DNA of 64,000 nucleotides from Rhizobium sp. Q54 (GCA_943328505.2 CALQAH020000001.1:161057-225056), one strand, 5' to 3'. Positions 36,027 through 43,675 are shown, counted from the stretch's first letter. Made by a program: numbers and translations. The notes: generated from the letters alone by a model not told the origin.

Positions 36027-36386
36027 ATTTTGTGTGTTAAGATGAAGCAATGCACTCACAACAAGCCCAAAATAGGTCTTCTAAAGCTAAATCTAATCCC
36101 AGGTTCTATAATACTAAATATAGCATAAAGTTGGGATTTTACAACATATCATTAAAAAAATTATTTTCTAAAATTTCTAACTTGGATAGTTATTTTAGTC
36201 TGTAGGTGAATTTGAAGCCTCCTTCCCCCAAGACCTCCCTTTGATGATTTTCATGTTGGATGCATTCCCCACAAGGAATAATAATAAACGTTTAAGAACA
36301 AAATAGATACGCTAATTGACAGTATTTTTTTCTGACAAATAAGTTTGCTATATTTGAAAAAATTTATAAAACATAAAACTATAATC
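36027..36386. other. Intergenic region inside the element
   Basis: 360 bases. A possible 51-codon ORF (36050-36205, MHSQQAQNRSSK...) cannot be confirmed. TATATTTG at 36349-36356 is a good -7 box for the 36387 gene. No RNA gene is seen. Confidence 0.5.
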
Positions 36387-36992
36387 ATGAAAAAAATCAC
36401 TAAAACAATCCTTTTTATTGCAATGATGTTTGTTTATTCTAATCTATCTTATGCACAAGATATGATTACAAAAAAAACAGGTGAAGATATTAGCGCCAAA
36501 GTATTGGAAGTTACATCTTCAGAAGTAAAGTATAAAAAAACAGACAATTTAGAAGGACCAATATTCACCATCTTAAAATCTGAGGTATTAATAATCAGGT
36601 ACAAAAATGGAACCAAAGATGTTTTTAGTAATGCTAAAGATGTAATTAGTCAAACAGTTGTTGCTGAACAAATAAATGAAAATGATATGTTTTCAAAGGG
36701 AAAATCTGATGCAAAAGCTTTTTACAGGGGAAATAATTCAGGAGCTGGATGGACTGCAGCAGCAACAATATTAACTTCCCCACTACTTGGGGTGATCCCA
36801 GCTGCTATATGTACTTCAACTGAACCAAGTGATGCCAATTTAATGTACCCAAATCCTTCTTTGATGAAAAGTCCAGAATATTATAGATCATATTTGAACG
36901 AAGCACATAGAATTAAAAAAAATAAAGTATGGAAAGCATTTGGTATTTCTGCTGGTGTTTGGTTAGGTTTAATTCTAATTTTAAATCAATAA
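36387..36992 (+). CDS. Exported protein with a C-terminal membrane helix, unknown function
   Basis: 201 aa from the ATG at 36387. The signal peptide is MKKITKTILFIAMMFVYSNLSYAQ; the ORF track starts 14 codons earlier. The mature start DMITKKTGEDISAKVLEVTSSEVKYKK...GTKDVF is a small beta domain common in Bacteroidota exported proteins. A Gly/Ala-rich hydrophobic stretch lies near residues 120-145, and a second hydrophobic segment (VWKAFGISAGVWLGLILIL) ends the protein. It is likely membrane-associated. The role in the element is unknown; possibly a passenger gene. Confidence 0.6.
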   Translation: MKKITKTILFIAMMFVYSNLSYAQDMITKKTGEDISAKVLEVTSSEVKYKKTDNLEGPIFTILKSEVLIIRYKNGTKDVFSNAKDVISQTVVAEQINENDMFSKGKSDAKAFYRGNNSGAGWTAAATILTSPLLGVIPAAICTSTEPSDANLMYPNPSLMKSPEYYRSYLNEAHRIKKNKVWKAFGISAGVWLGLILILNQ

Positions 36993-37033
36993 ATTAGTTG
37001 CTTTCCCTTTTTGTACTAACGTTTAAAATCAAT

Positions 37034-37741
37034 ATGAAAAAAATATTCTTATTACTCGGTATCACTTTACTAATGCTTCAATCATGTTCCTCAGGAGATG
37101 GTGATAACAATAATAATAATGCTACCTCAGTAAGTGATGTTGATGGAAATGTTTATCAAACTGTTACAATTTGTAATCAAACTTGGACTAAATCCAATCT
37201 AAATGTATCACGTTATAGAAATGGAGATGAGATACCACAAGTAACTGACCAAACTCAATGGGACAATTTAACTACAGGAGCTTGGTGTTACTATAATAAT
37301 GATCCAGCTAATGGAGCTATTTATGGCAAACTTTATAATTGGTATGCTGTTCACGATTCAAGAGGTTTAGCTCCCCTTGGTTGGCATATTCCAACTGATG
37401 TAGAATGGACGAGTTTAAGCGATTGTTTAGGAGGTGGATCAATTTCTGGAGCTGCAATGAAAGAAACAGGAACCAATCACTGGATAAGCCCAAATTCAGA
37501 TGCCACTAACACTAGTGGTTTTACAGCACTTCCTGGAGGATTTCGTTATGGAATTCCTGGTCAAACAGGAATTAATTTTACATTTGGTAACATTGGTGAG
37601 GTTACTATTTGGTGGAGTTCAACTGATGCTCCTCAATATAATGCTTTAACTGCATGGAGTTTTGGGATTTATGGAGGAACCACTGCTAGAGATCATGATA
37701 CAAAGAAGCTAGGAGTTTCAGTACGTTGTATAAAATATTAA
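37034..37741 (+). CDS. FISUMP-domain lipoprotein
   Basis: 235 aa from the ATG at 37034 (MKKIFLLLGITLLMLQSC, lipobox LQSC). An Asn-rich linker (GDNNNNN) precedes a Fibrobacter succinogenes major paralogous domain: DVDGNVYQTVTICNQTWTKSNL, GKLYNWYAV, GLAPLGWHIPTDVEW and a final GVSVRCIK. It is an outer-membrane surface lipoprotein. The function of the domain is unknown. It is the passenger nearest the right end of the element. Confidence 0.87.
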   Translation: MKKIFLLLGITLLMLQSCSSGDGDNNNNNATSVSDVDGNVYQTVTICNQTWTKSNLNVSRYRNGDEIPQVTDQTQWDNLTTGAWCYYNNDPANGAIYGKLYNWYAVHDSRGLAPLGWHIPTDVEWTSLSDCLGGGSISGAAMKETGTNHWISPNSDATNTSGFTALPGGFRYGIPGQTGINFTFGNIGEVTIWWSSTDAPQYNALTAWSFGIYGGTTARDHDTKKLGVSVRCIKY

Positions 37742-38505
37742 AATATTTAAACAAAGCAATCAAAATGTCTCACTACAATCGTTTGCTTTGTTACGTTGGG
37801 CTGTTCCAGTCGCTTTGACAAGCTTCCATTCCACAGACCACTTGAAACCAAAAACTAAGAGCAGCTAAGAAAAATAGCAGCTCTTTTTTTGTTTTCTACG
37901 CTCCCAATCTTCACACGCTCACTCATTGCGTTCGTTAGAGCTACTAAATCCAAAATACAGCTTCATTTCGTTGCACTGCATTCCAGCAGTATTGTTGTCT
38001 TTCGCTCTATGTTAATTTGGTGGTTGCTCCTTCAACCAGCAGTTGGGGTTTGCTCACTTCGTTTGCTCCAAATCAAAGAACGCCTGAAGGCTGTGTTTTA
38101 TTATTTCCCCAACGTTTCACGCTCTCAGTATTACATTACACTTCGCAAAAGCTACGTTTCATTCCCATCCTGAGGCTGCTGTTTGATTGCCACAACACCA
38201 ACCATCGCTCCTCGTAAAATTCCATTGCATTACATTTTACTGTGGTGCTTGGGGGTGTTAAGTAGTGCTAAATTAGACCATCTTTCAAAAAAAGGGAAGC
38301 AAAGTTAGAGTTCATTCCTTACTCCAGTCAGTCATGCTTCCTTCCATTCTCGTAAGTCATTACCTCAAGGAGTATTGCTTTCCTTTTTCTCTTTTTTTCT
38401 TTTAGAAAAATATAATACATTTGGTTCAAGTAGAACAAACACATTTTATAACCAGGTTTTGGTTTGCACATAGTTTGTACAATCGATGAAGAATTTTTAA
38501 AACGT
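37742..38505. other. Long non-coding right end of the element
   Basis: A terminator-like hairpin (AGAGCAGCT / AGCAGCTCT, one mismatch, then T7) at 37858-37893 ends the FISUMP gene. From 37893 to about 38280 the composition is clearly more GC-rich than the surroundings, with recurring CTCACTTCGTTTGCTC-like words and hairpins (GGTTG/CAACC near 38030; AACACC/GGTGTT 38188-38258). GGAAGCA/TGCTTCC pair at 38296-38344. ORFs listed here have unlikely translations. A replication or transfer origin is possible. Confidence 0.45.
38462..38482. repeat. Right arm-site repeat of the element
   Basis: Matches 33319-33339 at 20/21 bases in the same orientation, 28 bp before tRNA-Asn copy 2. Likely an integrase arm site. 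Confidence 0.65.
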
Positions 38506-38509
38506 ATCT

Positions 38510-38583
38510 TCCTTCTTAGCTCAGTTGGTTAGAGCATCTGACTGTTAATCAGAGGGTCCTTGGTTCGAGCCCAAGAGAGGGAG
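38510..38583 (+). tRNA. tRNA-Asn (GTT), copy 2, right boundary of integrative element
   Basis: 74 nt, identical to copy 1 except A at 38578, which makes a Watson-Crick pair where copy 1 has a wobble. The anticodon is GTT. It lacks the strong TATATTTG promoter of copy 1, so it may be poorly expressed unless the element supplies transcription. A GAGGTCT-TAAT-AGACCTC terminator follows. Confidence 0.93.
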
Positions 38584-38587
38584 CAAA

Positions 38588-38621
38588 TGAAAAAGAGGTC
38601 TTAATAGACCTCTTTTTTATG
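38588..38621 (+). terminator. Intrinsic terminator after tRNA-Asn copy 2
   Basis: AAAAGAGGTCT-TAAT-AGACCTCTTTTTT, perfect stem and T tract. Confidence 0.9.
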
Positions 38622-38643
38622 GAATAAATCAAAGCTTAATTTA

Positions 38644-39591
38644 TTAAAGTCTTCTAAATCTTTTGAAAAAAGACCAAATTACTTCACAAGCATTCATATC
38701 CTGACTCGTCTTGCCAATAATTAATTCATTTAGATACTGATAACCTTGTGGCCAAGTATGTCCCCCATTTGTTATAACATAACTTACTACCTCGCTTCCG
38801 TTTGTAGAATTTGAATAAACTCTTTGTTTTATTGTTGTGCCATCGTTTGCAATATCAGGTAAATCTGTTATTACAGGAGTGCTGGTACAACCATTAATAG
38901 TTATCCATTTATCAACTGCTTGAAAATGCGATAAAACCGTTCCTCCTGCAGTTCCACCAGCCGTCATTTGTCCGCCTGTAAAAGGAACTAATGGGTCGGT
39001 AGTTCCGTGAATATAAATTGCAGGGACTGGTCTGCCAGGATTACAACTTGAAGCAATTGTTGTAGCTTCTATTGTCGCAGCATCTACAGCAATTGCCGCA
39101 ATTCTATTACTTAATTCACAGCCCAATCGCGAAGACATAAATCCACCATTTGAGATTCCAGTTACATATATTTTTGTACCATCAACAGATAAATTTGCAA
39201 TTGCATAATCACACATTTGATTGAAAAAACTAACATCATTAATTCCTAATTGATTTGGAGTAGTTGGTCGCCCATCATTCCAATTATTCTGTATTCCGGC
39301 AGGATAAATTAACACCACTTTTTCTCTATCTGAAATAGGTTTGAAATTGGCAATGTTAATCATTCCTTCAGGTGTTCCGCTTCCGCCGTGAATTGCGAAA
39401 ATTAAAGGCATTTTTCCTGCGTTGTTGTAACCTGTTGGAAGATATACTATAAAACTTCTTGCATTTCCATCAACTGTCAAATTGATTGTTTTTTGTTCAC
39501 TTGGTTTGTCGGCAGTTGTTGTTGGATTATCATCTTTGTTACAAGACAATAATGTAATAAAAAGAAGAGAAAAAATTAGCTTGATTTTCAT
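38644..39591 (-). CDS. Lipoprotein esterase of the PHB-depolymerase/LpqC type
   Basis: 315 aa. Lipobox LLSC at the end of MKIKLIFSLLFITLLSC. An alpha/beta-hydrolase fold: PLIFAIHGGSGTPEGM (oxyanion region), nucleophile Ser in GISNGGFMSSRLGC, acid in HGTTDPLVPF and His in NGGHTWPQG. This matches the LpqC/CE1-like esterase family (feruloyl or acetylxylan esterase, PHB depolymerase). It is surface-exposed. Sole gene of module 1, convergent with tRNA-Asn copy 2. Confidence 0.87.
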   Translation of the reverse strand: MKIKLIFSLLFITLLSCNKDDNPTTTADKPSEQKTINLTVDGNARSFIVYLPTGYNNAGKMPLIFAIHGGSGTPEGMINIANFKPISDREKVVLIYPAGIQNNWNDGRPTTPNQLGINDVSFFNQMCDYAIANLSVDGTKIYVTGISNGGFMSSRLGCELSNRIAAIAVDAATIEATTIASSCNPGRPVPAIYIHGTTDPLVPFTGGQMTAGGTAGGTVLSHFQAVDKWITINGCTSTPVITDLPDIANDGTTIKQRVYSNSTNGSEVVSYVITNGGHTWPQGYQYLNELIIGKTSQDMNACEVIWSFFKRFRRL

Positions 39592-39691
39592 AACTTATCA
39601 TTTAATAAATAAGGCTTTCATTTTTTTGCTAAAATACAAAAATATTTAACATTGGCATTTTCTATGGTTTTAACTCTTTGTTTTTCTGATT

Positions 39692-39781
39692 ATTAAATAA
39701 ATTACCATCGCATCAAAATTGTAACTTTCTCCAATAGGGGGAGCAAAAGCAGAACCCGATACGAAAGTGTCGGGTTTTTTT
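39692..39781 (+). repeat. Repeat R3: promoter-like box, mini-hairpin, tRNA-Asn-like tail, terminator
   Basis: The core ATCGCATCAAAATTGTAAC, CTTTCTCC-AATA-GGGGGAGC (39707-39744) matches R4 almost perfectly. The AACCCGAT..GTCGGGTT terminator is at 39754-39781. The -33 position reads TTA instead of TTG. CCAATAGGGGGAGC differs from the tRNA-Asn 3' end CCAAGAGGGGGAGC by one base. Confidence 0.8.
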
Positions 39782-39794
39782 AATTTCAGCCCTG

Positions 39795-39820
39795 TGTAGA
39801 CTGCCCCAAAAAGTTAAACA
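39795..39820. repeat. Possible solo end of an IS3-like element
   Basis: TGTAGACTGCCCCAAAAAGT resembles IS3-family terminal inverted repeats (TG-ACTG-CCCCAAAAAGTT type). No transposase or second end is nearby. Remnant status is inferred from memory of the family. Confidence 0.35.
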
Positions 39821-39862
39821 CTATTTGAAGGTTAATTACAGTTTATGTCGTTTGGTTGGTGT

Positions 39863-40153
39863 TTATAATTCTATTTGAATTTTAACTTTACCTCCTAAAC
39901 CCTTTTCTACAATATCATACAAAGTTTTTAATGTTAGATTACTCCCATTATTTTCTATTCTTGATATGTATTCTCTTTTTTTATCTACAAGTTCCCCAAG
40001 TTCTGTTTGAGTTAGGTGTTTTTCCTCTCTAGCTTTTTTTAGTTGAAGTCCAATTTTAAAACCTTCAAAATCTCTTTCAAGTGCATCTCGTCTATCGGTA
40101 CCTTTAGCACCATAAACATTATCTTTAATATCTTTCCAACTTTTAGTTTCCAT
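39863..40153 (-). CDS. higA: HigA-type antitoxin (XRE helix-turn-helix)
   Basis: 96 aa. The N-terminal 35 residues probably bind the toxin; the C-terminal HTH_XRE domain is LKKAREEKHLTQTELGELVDKKREYISRIENN. It neutralises the upstream-encoded toxin and represses the operon, with the toxin gene first as in HigBA. The toxin stop is 2 bp before this start. The operon promoter carries a matching palindrome (40507-40522). Confidence 0.88.
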   Translation of the reverse strand: METKSWKDIKDNVYGAKGTDRRDALERDFEGFKIGLQLKKAREEKHLTQTELGELVDKKREYISRIENNGSNLTLKTLYDIVEKGLGGKVKIQIEL

Positions 40154-40155
40154 AA

Positions 40156-40497
40156 TTATTTGTTTTTTTCTTGGTAATATTCATTCATTAGTCGTAGTGC
40201 TTTTTCTAATTCATTTTTCGGTGTCTTTTGAGTTTTCTTTTGAAAGCCATTTAACAATATGACTAACCTTCCATTATCAAAAAAACAAAATACTCTCCAA
40301 ATATTAGAGGCAAGTTGTATTCTTGCCTCATACAACCCATTTGTGTTTTCCATCGCTTTCAAATAATTTGACGGAACTCTTTCAAGTGTTTCAATGGCTC
40401 CAATTATTTTAAAGATTTTATCTTGAACCTTTTGGGGTTGTCCAAGTAAAAAATCTTCAAAGTAATTTTTGTATGCTATTACCTCCCTAATTTTCAT
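40156..40497 (-). CDS. higB: HigB/RelE-like toxin (Gp49 family)
   Basis: 113 aa. RelE-fold features IFKIIGAIETLERVPSNYLKAM, LYEARIQLASNIWRVFCFFD and LVILLNGFQKKTQKTP match PF05973 (phage Gp49-like/HigB). Likely a ribosome-dependent mRNA endonuclease held inactive by the adjacent antitoxin. The ATG is only 4 nt from a TACCTTTG box, so the transcript may be leaderless. Module 2 of the array. Confidence 0.88.
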   Translation of the reverse strand: MKIREVIAYKNYFEDFLLGQPQKVQDKIFKIIGAIETLERVPSNYLKAMENTNGLYEARIQLASNIWRVFCFFDNGRLVILLNGFQKKTQKTPKNELEKALRLMNEYYQEKNK

Positions 40498-40501
40498 TTC
40501 A

Positions 40502-40522
40502 CAAAGGTAACTTAAAAGTTAC
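40502..40522 (-). promoter_or_regulatory. higBA -7 box and overlapping operator
   Basis: On the minus strand TACCTTTG (40502-40509) fits TAnnTTTG. The palindrome GTAACTT-AA-AAGTTAC (40507-40522) overlaps it, so HigA binding would block the promoter. The -7 box ends 4 nt from the ATG. Confidence 0.6.
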
Positions 40523-40787
40523 TTAAAAACCAAATTTTTTTTATCAATTACTTTACTTTTTCAAATAATACTATATTTATTATAGTAATAGATAATTGGG
40601 TCTGAAATAATGACCGTCATACCCCATCAGGAAAAGCAATGATATGAAGTGGGGCTACTGGGTCTTCTGTCTATTTTATTTACTTAAACTCTCCTTGAAA
40701 TATCAAAAAATTGACTTGGGGGGCTGGGGGGCAAAACTAAATGTACTTCTTGTTGAATTAAATAATAATACAATTTAAAAATCTATA

Positions 40788-40897
40788 CTCTTGATTTCAA
40801 GAGAATTGAATAAGCAATCATCGCATTAAAATTGTAACTTTCTCCAATAGGGGGAGCAACAATGAAAAGACTTCACAGAGATGTGAGGTCTTTTTTG
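40788..40897 (+). repeat. Repeat R4 (most complete copy)
   Basis: A palindrome CTCTTGATTTCAAGAG (40788-40803) leads into TTG (40806-40808), an 18-nt spacer, TAAAATTG (40827-40834), then TCTCCAATAGGGGGAGC ending at 40857. The terminator hairpin (40868-40897) matches the one after tRNA-Asn copy 1 at 33 of 34 bases including flanks. Identity to R3 is near perfect over 38 bases. Confidence 0.85.
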
Positions 40898-41125
40898 TTT
40901 TGCAGGTCATATATTTCTAAAACACTTAAATTTTAGCCAAAATAACAGCATTAACTCTTATTCAGTATATTGATAAATTTATCTTTGATAGACCAATAAA
41001 CAAAAGCAATTTATTTAATTTCAACCAACGGATTAAAAATTAATTATTTTTCGCTTAATTTGCGTTTTTACAAAGTTTAGTAAAAACACATATTCTTTAA
41101 CATATATTTCAATGCTATTTATTTT

Positions 41126-42394
41126 ATGAAATTAATGCCCTTTTTATTTATTTACTTGTGCTTTTTTCTTAACCTCACTCCAGCAAAAGCACAAGCACAG
41201 AGTTTTAATAAATGGTCAATTGAAGCAAATGCTGGATTTGGTAAGCCTATTTCTCCTTTTAGGCCAAATTATTTTTCGTCAAATAAAAACACCTATTTTG
41301 CTTTTAATAAAATCAATCATTTTGATGTAGGTACTCGATACATGTTTTCTGCTTACTTTGGAATTCGCATGGGGTTAACGTATGTTTCTATAACTAATGC
41401 AAGTGGAAGTGGCTCAAAAACTTTTGAAAATGAATTGTATAAAATCGACTTTCAAGGAGTAATTAACATGGGACATATGCTTAACTTTAATGAATTTACT
41501 TCTAGATTGGGTTTACTAGCTCATTTGGGGCCACAAATAAGTAGATTAAAAATTAAAGAAGGTGTTTACGCAGGAAAGATGGATTCAGATGGAGGATTTA
41601 TAATTGGTATTACGCCGCAATTTAAAATCACAAATCGCATAGTCTTAAATGCTGATTTTTCATATACAGGTAATTTTAGACAACATCTAAATTGGGACGG
41701 TTCTGAGGCTGCTGATAATAAAAATTTATTTGGTATCATAAACGATTTGACTCTTGGGTTCACATATTATTTGGGTAAAAATAAGGAACATGCTGATTGG
41801 TCTTGGAATGATTTAGCTGTAATCAAAACACAGAAAATGTTAGATTATGAAACTAAAATACAGGACCTTCAAAAAGACACGGATAAAGATGGGATTCCAG
41901 ATTATTTAGATTTAGAAAAAAATACTTCTGCGGGGTCAATTGTAGATTCAAAAGGAAGAACAGTTGTTGTTGACAAAAACAGTACTAAAAACAATGAAAG
42001 TATTGTTAGTGATACTTCAAATTTAACTCAAAAAGAAAAAGATTTTAGATCTATTTTTGAAAACGAAAATAACGAGTTATTCTTTGATTTCAAACAAGTG
42101 AATCCAAACAAAGAGTCAAAGAAAAAAATAGTCGCAATTATATCTTACATGAAAAAATACCCTGAATCCAATGCTGTTTTACATGGATATACGGATAGTA
42201 GAGGTGGAGAAGAATTTAACAAGCGATTAGGTTTAAGGCGATCAGAAAAAGTTAAGGAAATTATGGTGTTGTATGGCATTGACCCTTCAAGAATTTCTTT
42301 AATTTCAGATGGAATAGATAAATTATTGAGTGAAGACAAAAATGATCTGGAGAGTTTAGTCCTAGCCAGACGCGTTGTGATTGTTTTACAATAA
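41126..42394 (+). CDS. OmpA family outer-membrane protein
   Basis: 422 aa with a signal peptide (ends PAKAQAQ). An N-terminal beta-barrel (about 25-240, ending FTYYLG) is followed by a calcium-binding thrombospondin-3-like stretch (DTDKDGIPDYLD) and a C-terminal OmpA peptidoglycan-binding domain (VLHGYTDSRGGEEFNKRLGLRRSEKVKEIM). It links the outer membrane to peptidoglycan. Sole gene of module 3. Confidence 0.9.
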   Translation: MKLMPFLFIYLCFFLNLTPAKAQAQSFNKWSIEANAGFGKPISPFRPNYFSSNKNTYFAFNKINHFDVGTRYMFSAYFGIRMGLTYVSITNASGSGSKTFENELYKIDFQGVINMGHMLNFNEFTSRLGLLAHLGPQISRLKIKEGVYAGKMDSDGGFIIGITPQFKITNRIVLNADFSYTGNFRQHLNWDGSEAADNKNLFGIINDLTLGFTYYLGKNKEHADWSWNDLAVIKTQKMLDYETKIQDLQKDTDKDGIPDYLDLEKNTSAGSIVDSKGRTVVVDKNSTKNNESIVSDTSNLTQKEKDFRSIFENENNELFFDFKQVNPNKESKKKIVAIISYMKKYPESNAVLHGYTDSRGGEEFNKRLGLRRSEKVKEIMVLYGIDPSRISLISDGIDKLLSEDKNDLESLVLARRVVIVLQ

Positions 42395-42544
42395 CAAACC
42401 ATAAAATAAGCACATTTTGTTTTTATTGCCAGCATTAGTGTTAATGGAGCAGGCTCAATTTTCTGAATTAGTAAATTACAACTTAAACTATTTACATTCT
42501 TATTTAGCATAATACTAATGAATAAAGTAATTAAACATTATGAA

Positions 42545-42641
42545 TTTAAGAGGATGAATACGCTATCATCGTATCAAATATGCAAGTTTCTCCACGAGAG
42601 TGAGCGTAAAAGCCGACATGAAAAGGGCAGGCTTTTTAGTT
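42545..42641 (+). repeat. Repeat R5 (diverged copy)
   Basis: TTTAAGAGGATGAATACGCTATCATCGTATCAAATATGCAAG-type block with the hairpin part decayed to TCTCCACGAGAGTGAGC (ends 42605). A degenerate AAAGCC..GGCTTT terminator follows. A decayed integrase fragment lies immediately downstream. Confidence 0.7.
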
Positions 42642-42660
42642 AAATACTTGTATAAAAAGG

Positions 42661-42823
42661 TATTCCAAGACACCAAATCAAACTTTATAGTAAACATTAA
42701 AACACTCGACCTCGGTATGGAAAATATGAAGTTAGTGCCAACATTCAATTACATACACGTATTAAAATTTTGAAAGCTAGGAATGTGTCATTACAAGAAT
42801 TTTTCACTGGATATAATGAATAG
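42661..42823 (+). pseudogene. Integrase gene relic (N-terminal part)
   Basis: TTCCAAGAC, AACTTTATAGTAAACATTAAAACACTC and CAACATTCAAT align in order with the start of the active integrase at 33347-33433. The frame is broken and most of the gene is missing. A following ARNVSLQEFF-like segment may be a further fragment. It sits just after R5, the same relation as the active integrase to tRNA-Asn copy 1. Confidence 0.6.
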
Positions 42824-42902
42824 AAGAAAAACTAAATGATACTATCCTATAAACTTTGGAGGTTTAAAATTAAATTTTAAAAAACATTCCATGTAAGTTG
42901 GC

Positions 42903-42910
42903 TACATTTG
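42903..42910 (+). promoter_or_regulatory. -7 box of the SOUL-domain gene
   Basis: TACATTTG fits TAnnTTTG, 27 nt before the ATG at 42937. The ORF-track start (TTG at 42898) lies upstream of this box, favouring the later start. Confidence 0.45.
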
Positions 42911-42936
42911 CTAATTATCTTAAAATTTTAATCCAC

Positions 42937-43530
42937 ATGAAAGCAATAATTATTATTATTTCAATTTTAGTAGTAATCACTATAGCGCAAATTTTTATAT
43001 CAAGAAGCACTCTACAAACAGAAGAACACAATTACAAGGTAATTAAGAAGTTTGACAAATTTGAGATAAGAAAATATGACCCCGCTTTGTTTTCGAGTGT
43101 AAAACTCATCAAGAAAGGTTACAAAGAAAGCTCAAGCGAAGGTTTTGGTATATTGGCTGGGTATATATTTGGAGATAATGAAACCAACGAAAAAATCGCC
43201 ATGACTTCACCTGTCGTTATGGAATTAGGAGATACTTCTAAAATGATGTTTATGGTTCCAAAAAATTATACTTTGAAAAATTTACCAAATCCTAAAAATA
43301 GTAAAATAGTTTTTGAAAAACAGGAAGAAAAAATTATTGCCGCCATTCGCTTTGATGGATGGGCAGATGATGAAAAGATTGAAAAATATAAGGCTATTTT
43401 AACAGATGAATTGGTCAAAGAGAAATTAAATTATATCAATAAATTTACTTTTCTAGGGTACAACCCGCCGTATGAAGTTATGAATAGACGTAATGAAGTT
43501 GTAGTTGAGTTAATTAACTATAAATTGTAA
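42937..43530 (+). CDS. SOUL family heme-binding-like protein
   Basis: 197 aa from the ATG at 42937 (MKAIIIIISILVVITIAQIF, membrane anchor or signal). The body has the SOUL signatures FEIRKYDPALFSSV, GFGILAGYIFGDNETNEKIAMTSPVVME and FMVPKNYTLKNLPNP, ending FLGYNPPYEVMNRRNEVVVEL. SOUL/HBP22 proteins bind tetrapyrroles or heme. It is envelope-anchored. Module 4, the only intact gene. Confidence 0.9.
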   Translation: MKAIIIIISILVVITIAQIFISRSTLQTEEHNYKVIKKFDKFEIRKYDPALFSSVKLIKKGYKESSSEGFGILAGYIFGDNETNEKIAMTSPVVMELGDTSKMMFMVPKNYTLKNLPNPKNSKIVFEKQEEKIIAAIRFDGWADDEKIEKYKAILTDELVKEKLNYINKFTFLGYNPPYEVMNRRNEVVVELINYKL

Positions 43531-43580
43531 TTCAACAAAAACCACTTAATTGCACTAAACCTTTAATTATTTGATTTTAC

Positions 43581-43675
43581 GATAATTGAATTCGCTATCA
43601 TCGTGTCAAATTTGCAAGTTTCTCCAATAGAGGAAGCAAAACAAAACCCGATATGAAAGTATTCGGTTTTTTTGG
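43581..43675 (+). repeat. Repeat R6
   Basis: TTG (43586-43588), 18-nt spacer, CAAATTTG, then TTTCTCCAATAGAGGAAGC (ends 43637) and a hairpin with AACCCGATAT / TATTCGGTT and T7. Best -7 box of the set. Confidence 0.8.

Larger units (their letters stand above)
33195..38583 (+). mobile_element. 5.3-kb integrative element in tRNA-Asn
   Basis: Two full tRNA-Asn genes 5315 bp apart form a direct repeat of at least 72 bp. Between them are a tyrosine integrase immediately inside the left repeat, a polymerase-like protein, two secreted proteins and a long non-coding tail. A 21-bp sequence (20/21 identical, GTTTGCACATAG...) lies 51 bp inside the left tRNA (33319-33339) and 28 bp inside the right one (38462-38482), as expected for integrase arm sites on each side of the core. 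There is no relaxase or conjugation gene, so it is a small integrative element. Confidence 0.75.
40498..41125. other. Intergenic region with higBA promoter, repeat R4 and ompA-like gene leader
   Basis: Contents: higBA operator/promoter (40502-40522); a palindromic CTATATTTATTATAG (40570-40585) also found before R7; G-rich tract near 40720; R4 (40788-40897); then about 200 AT-rich bases before the OmpA gene. No ORF is supported. Confidence 0.6.

Noticed and set aside
36050-36205. 51-codon ORF between the polymerase-like and secreted-protein genes
   Set aside because: No promoter, start context or recognisable protein. Kept only as a note in the intergenic entry.
37889-38217. Two plus-strand ORFs of 94 and 66 aa at the element's right end
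   Set aside because: Translations are low-complexity and lack any domain or start context, and they overlap each other in different frames. Treated as non-coding.
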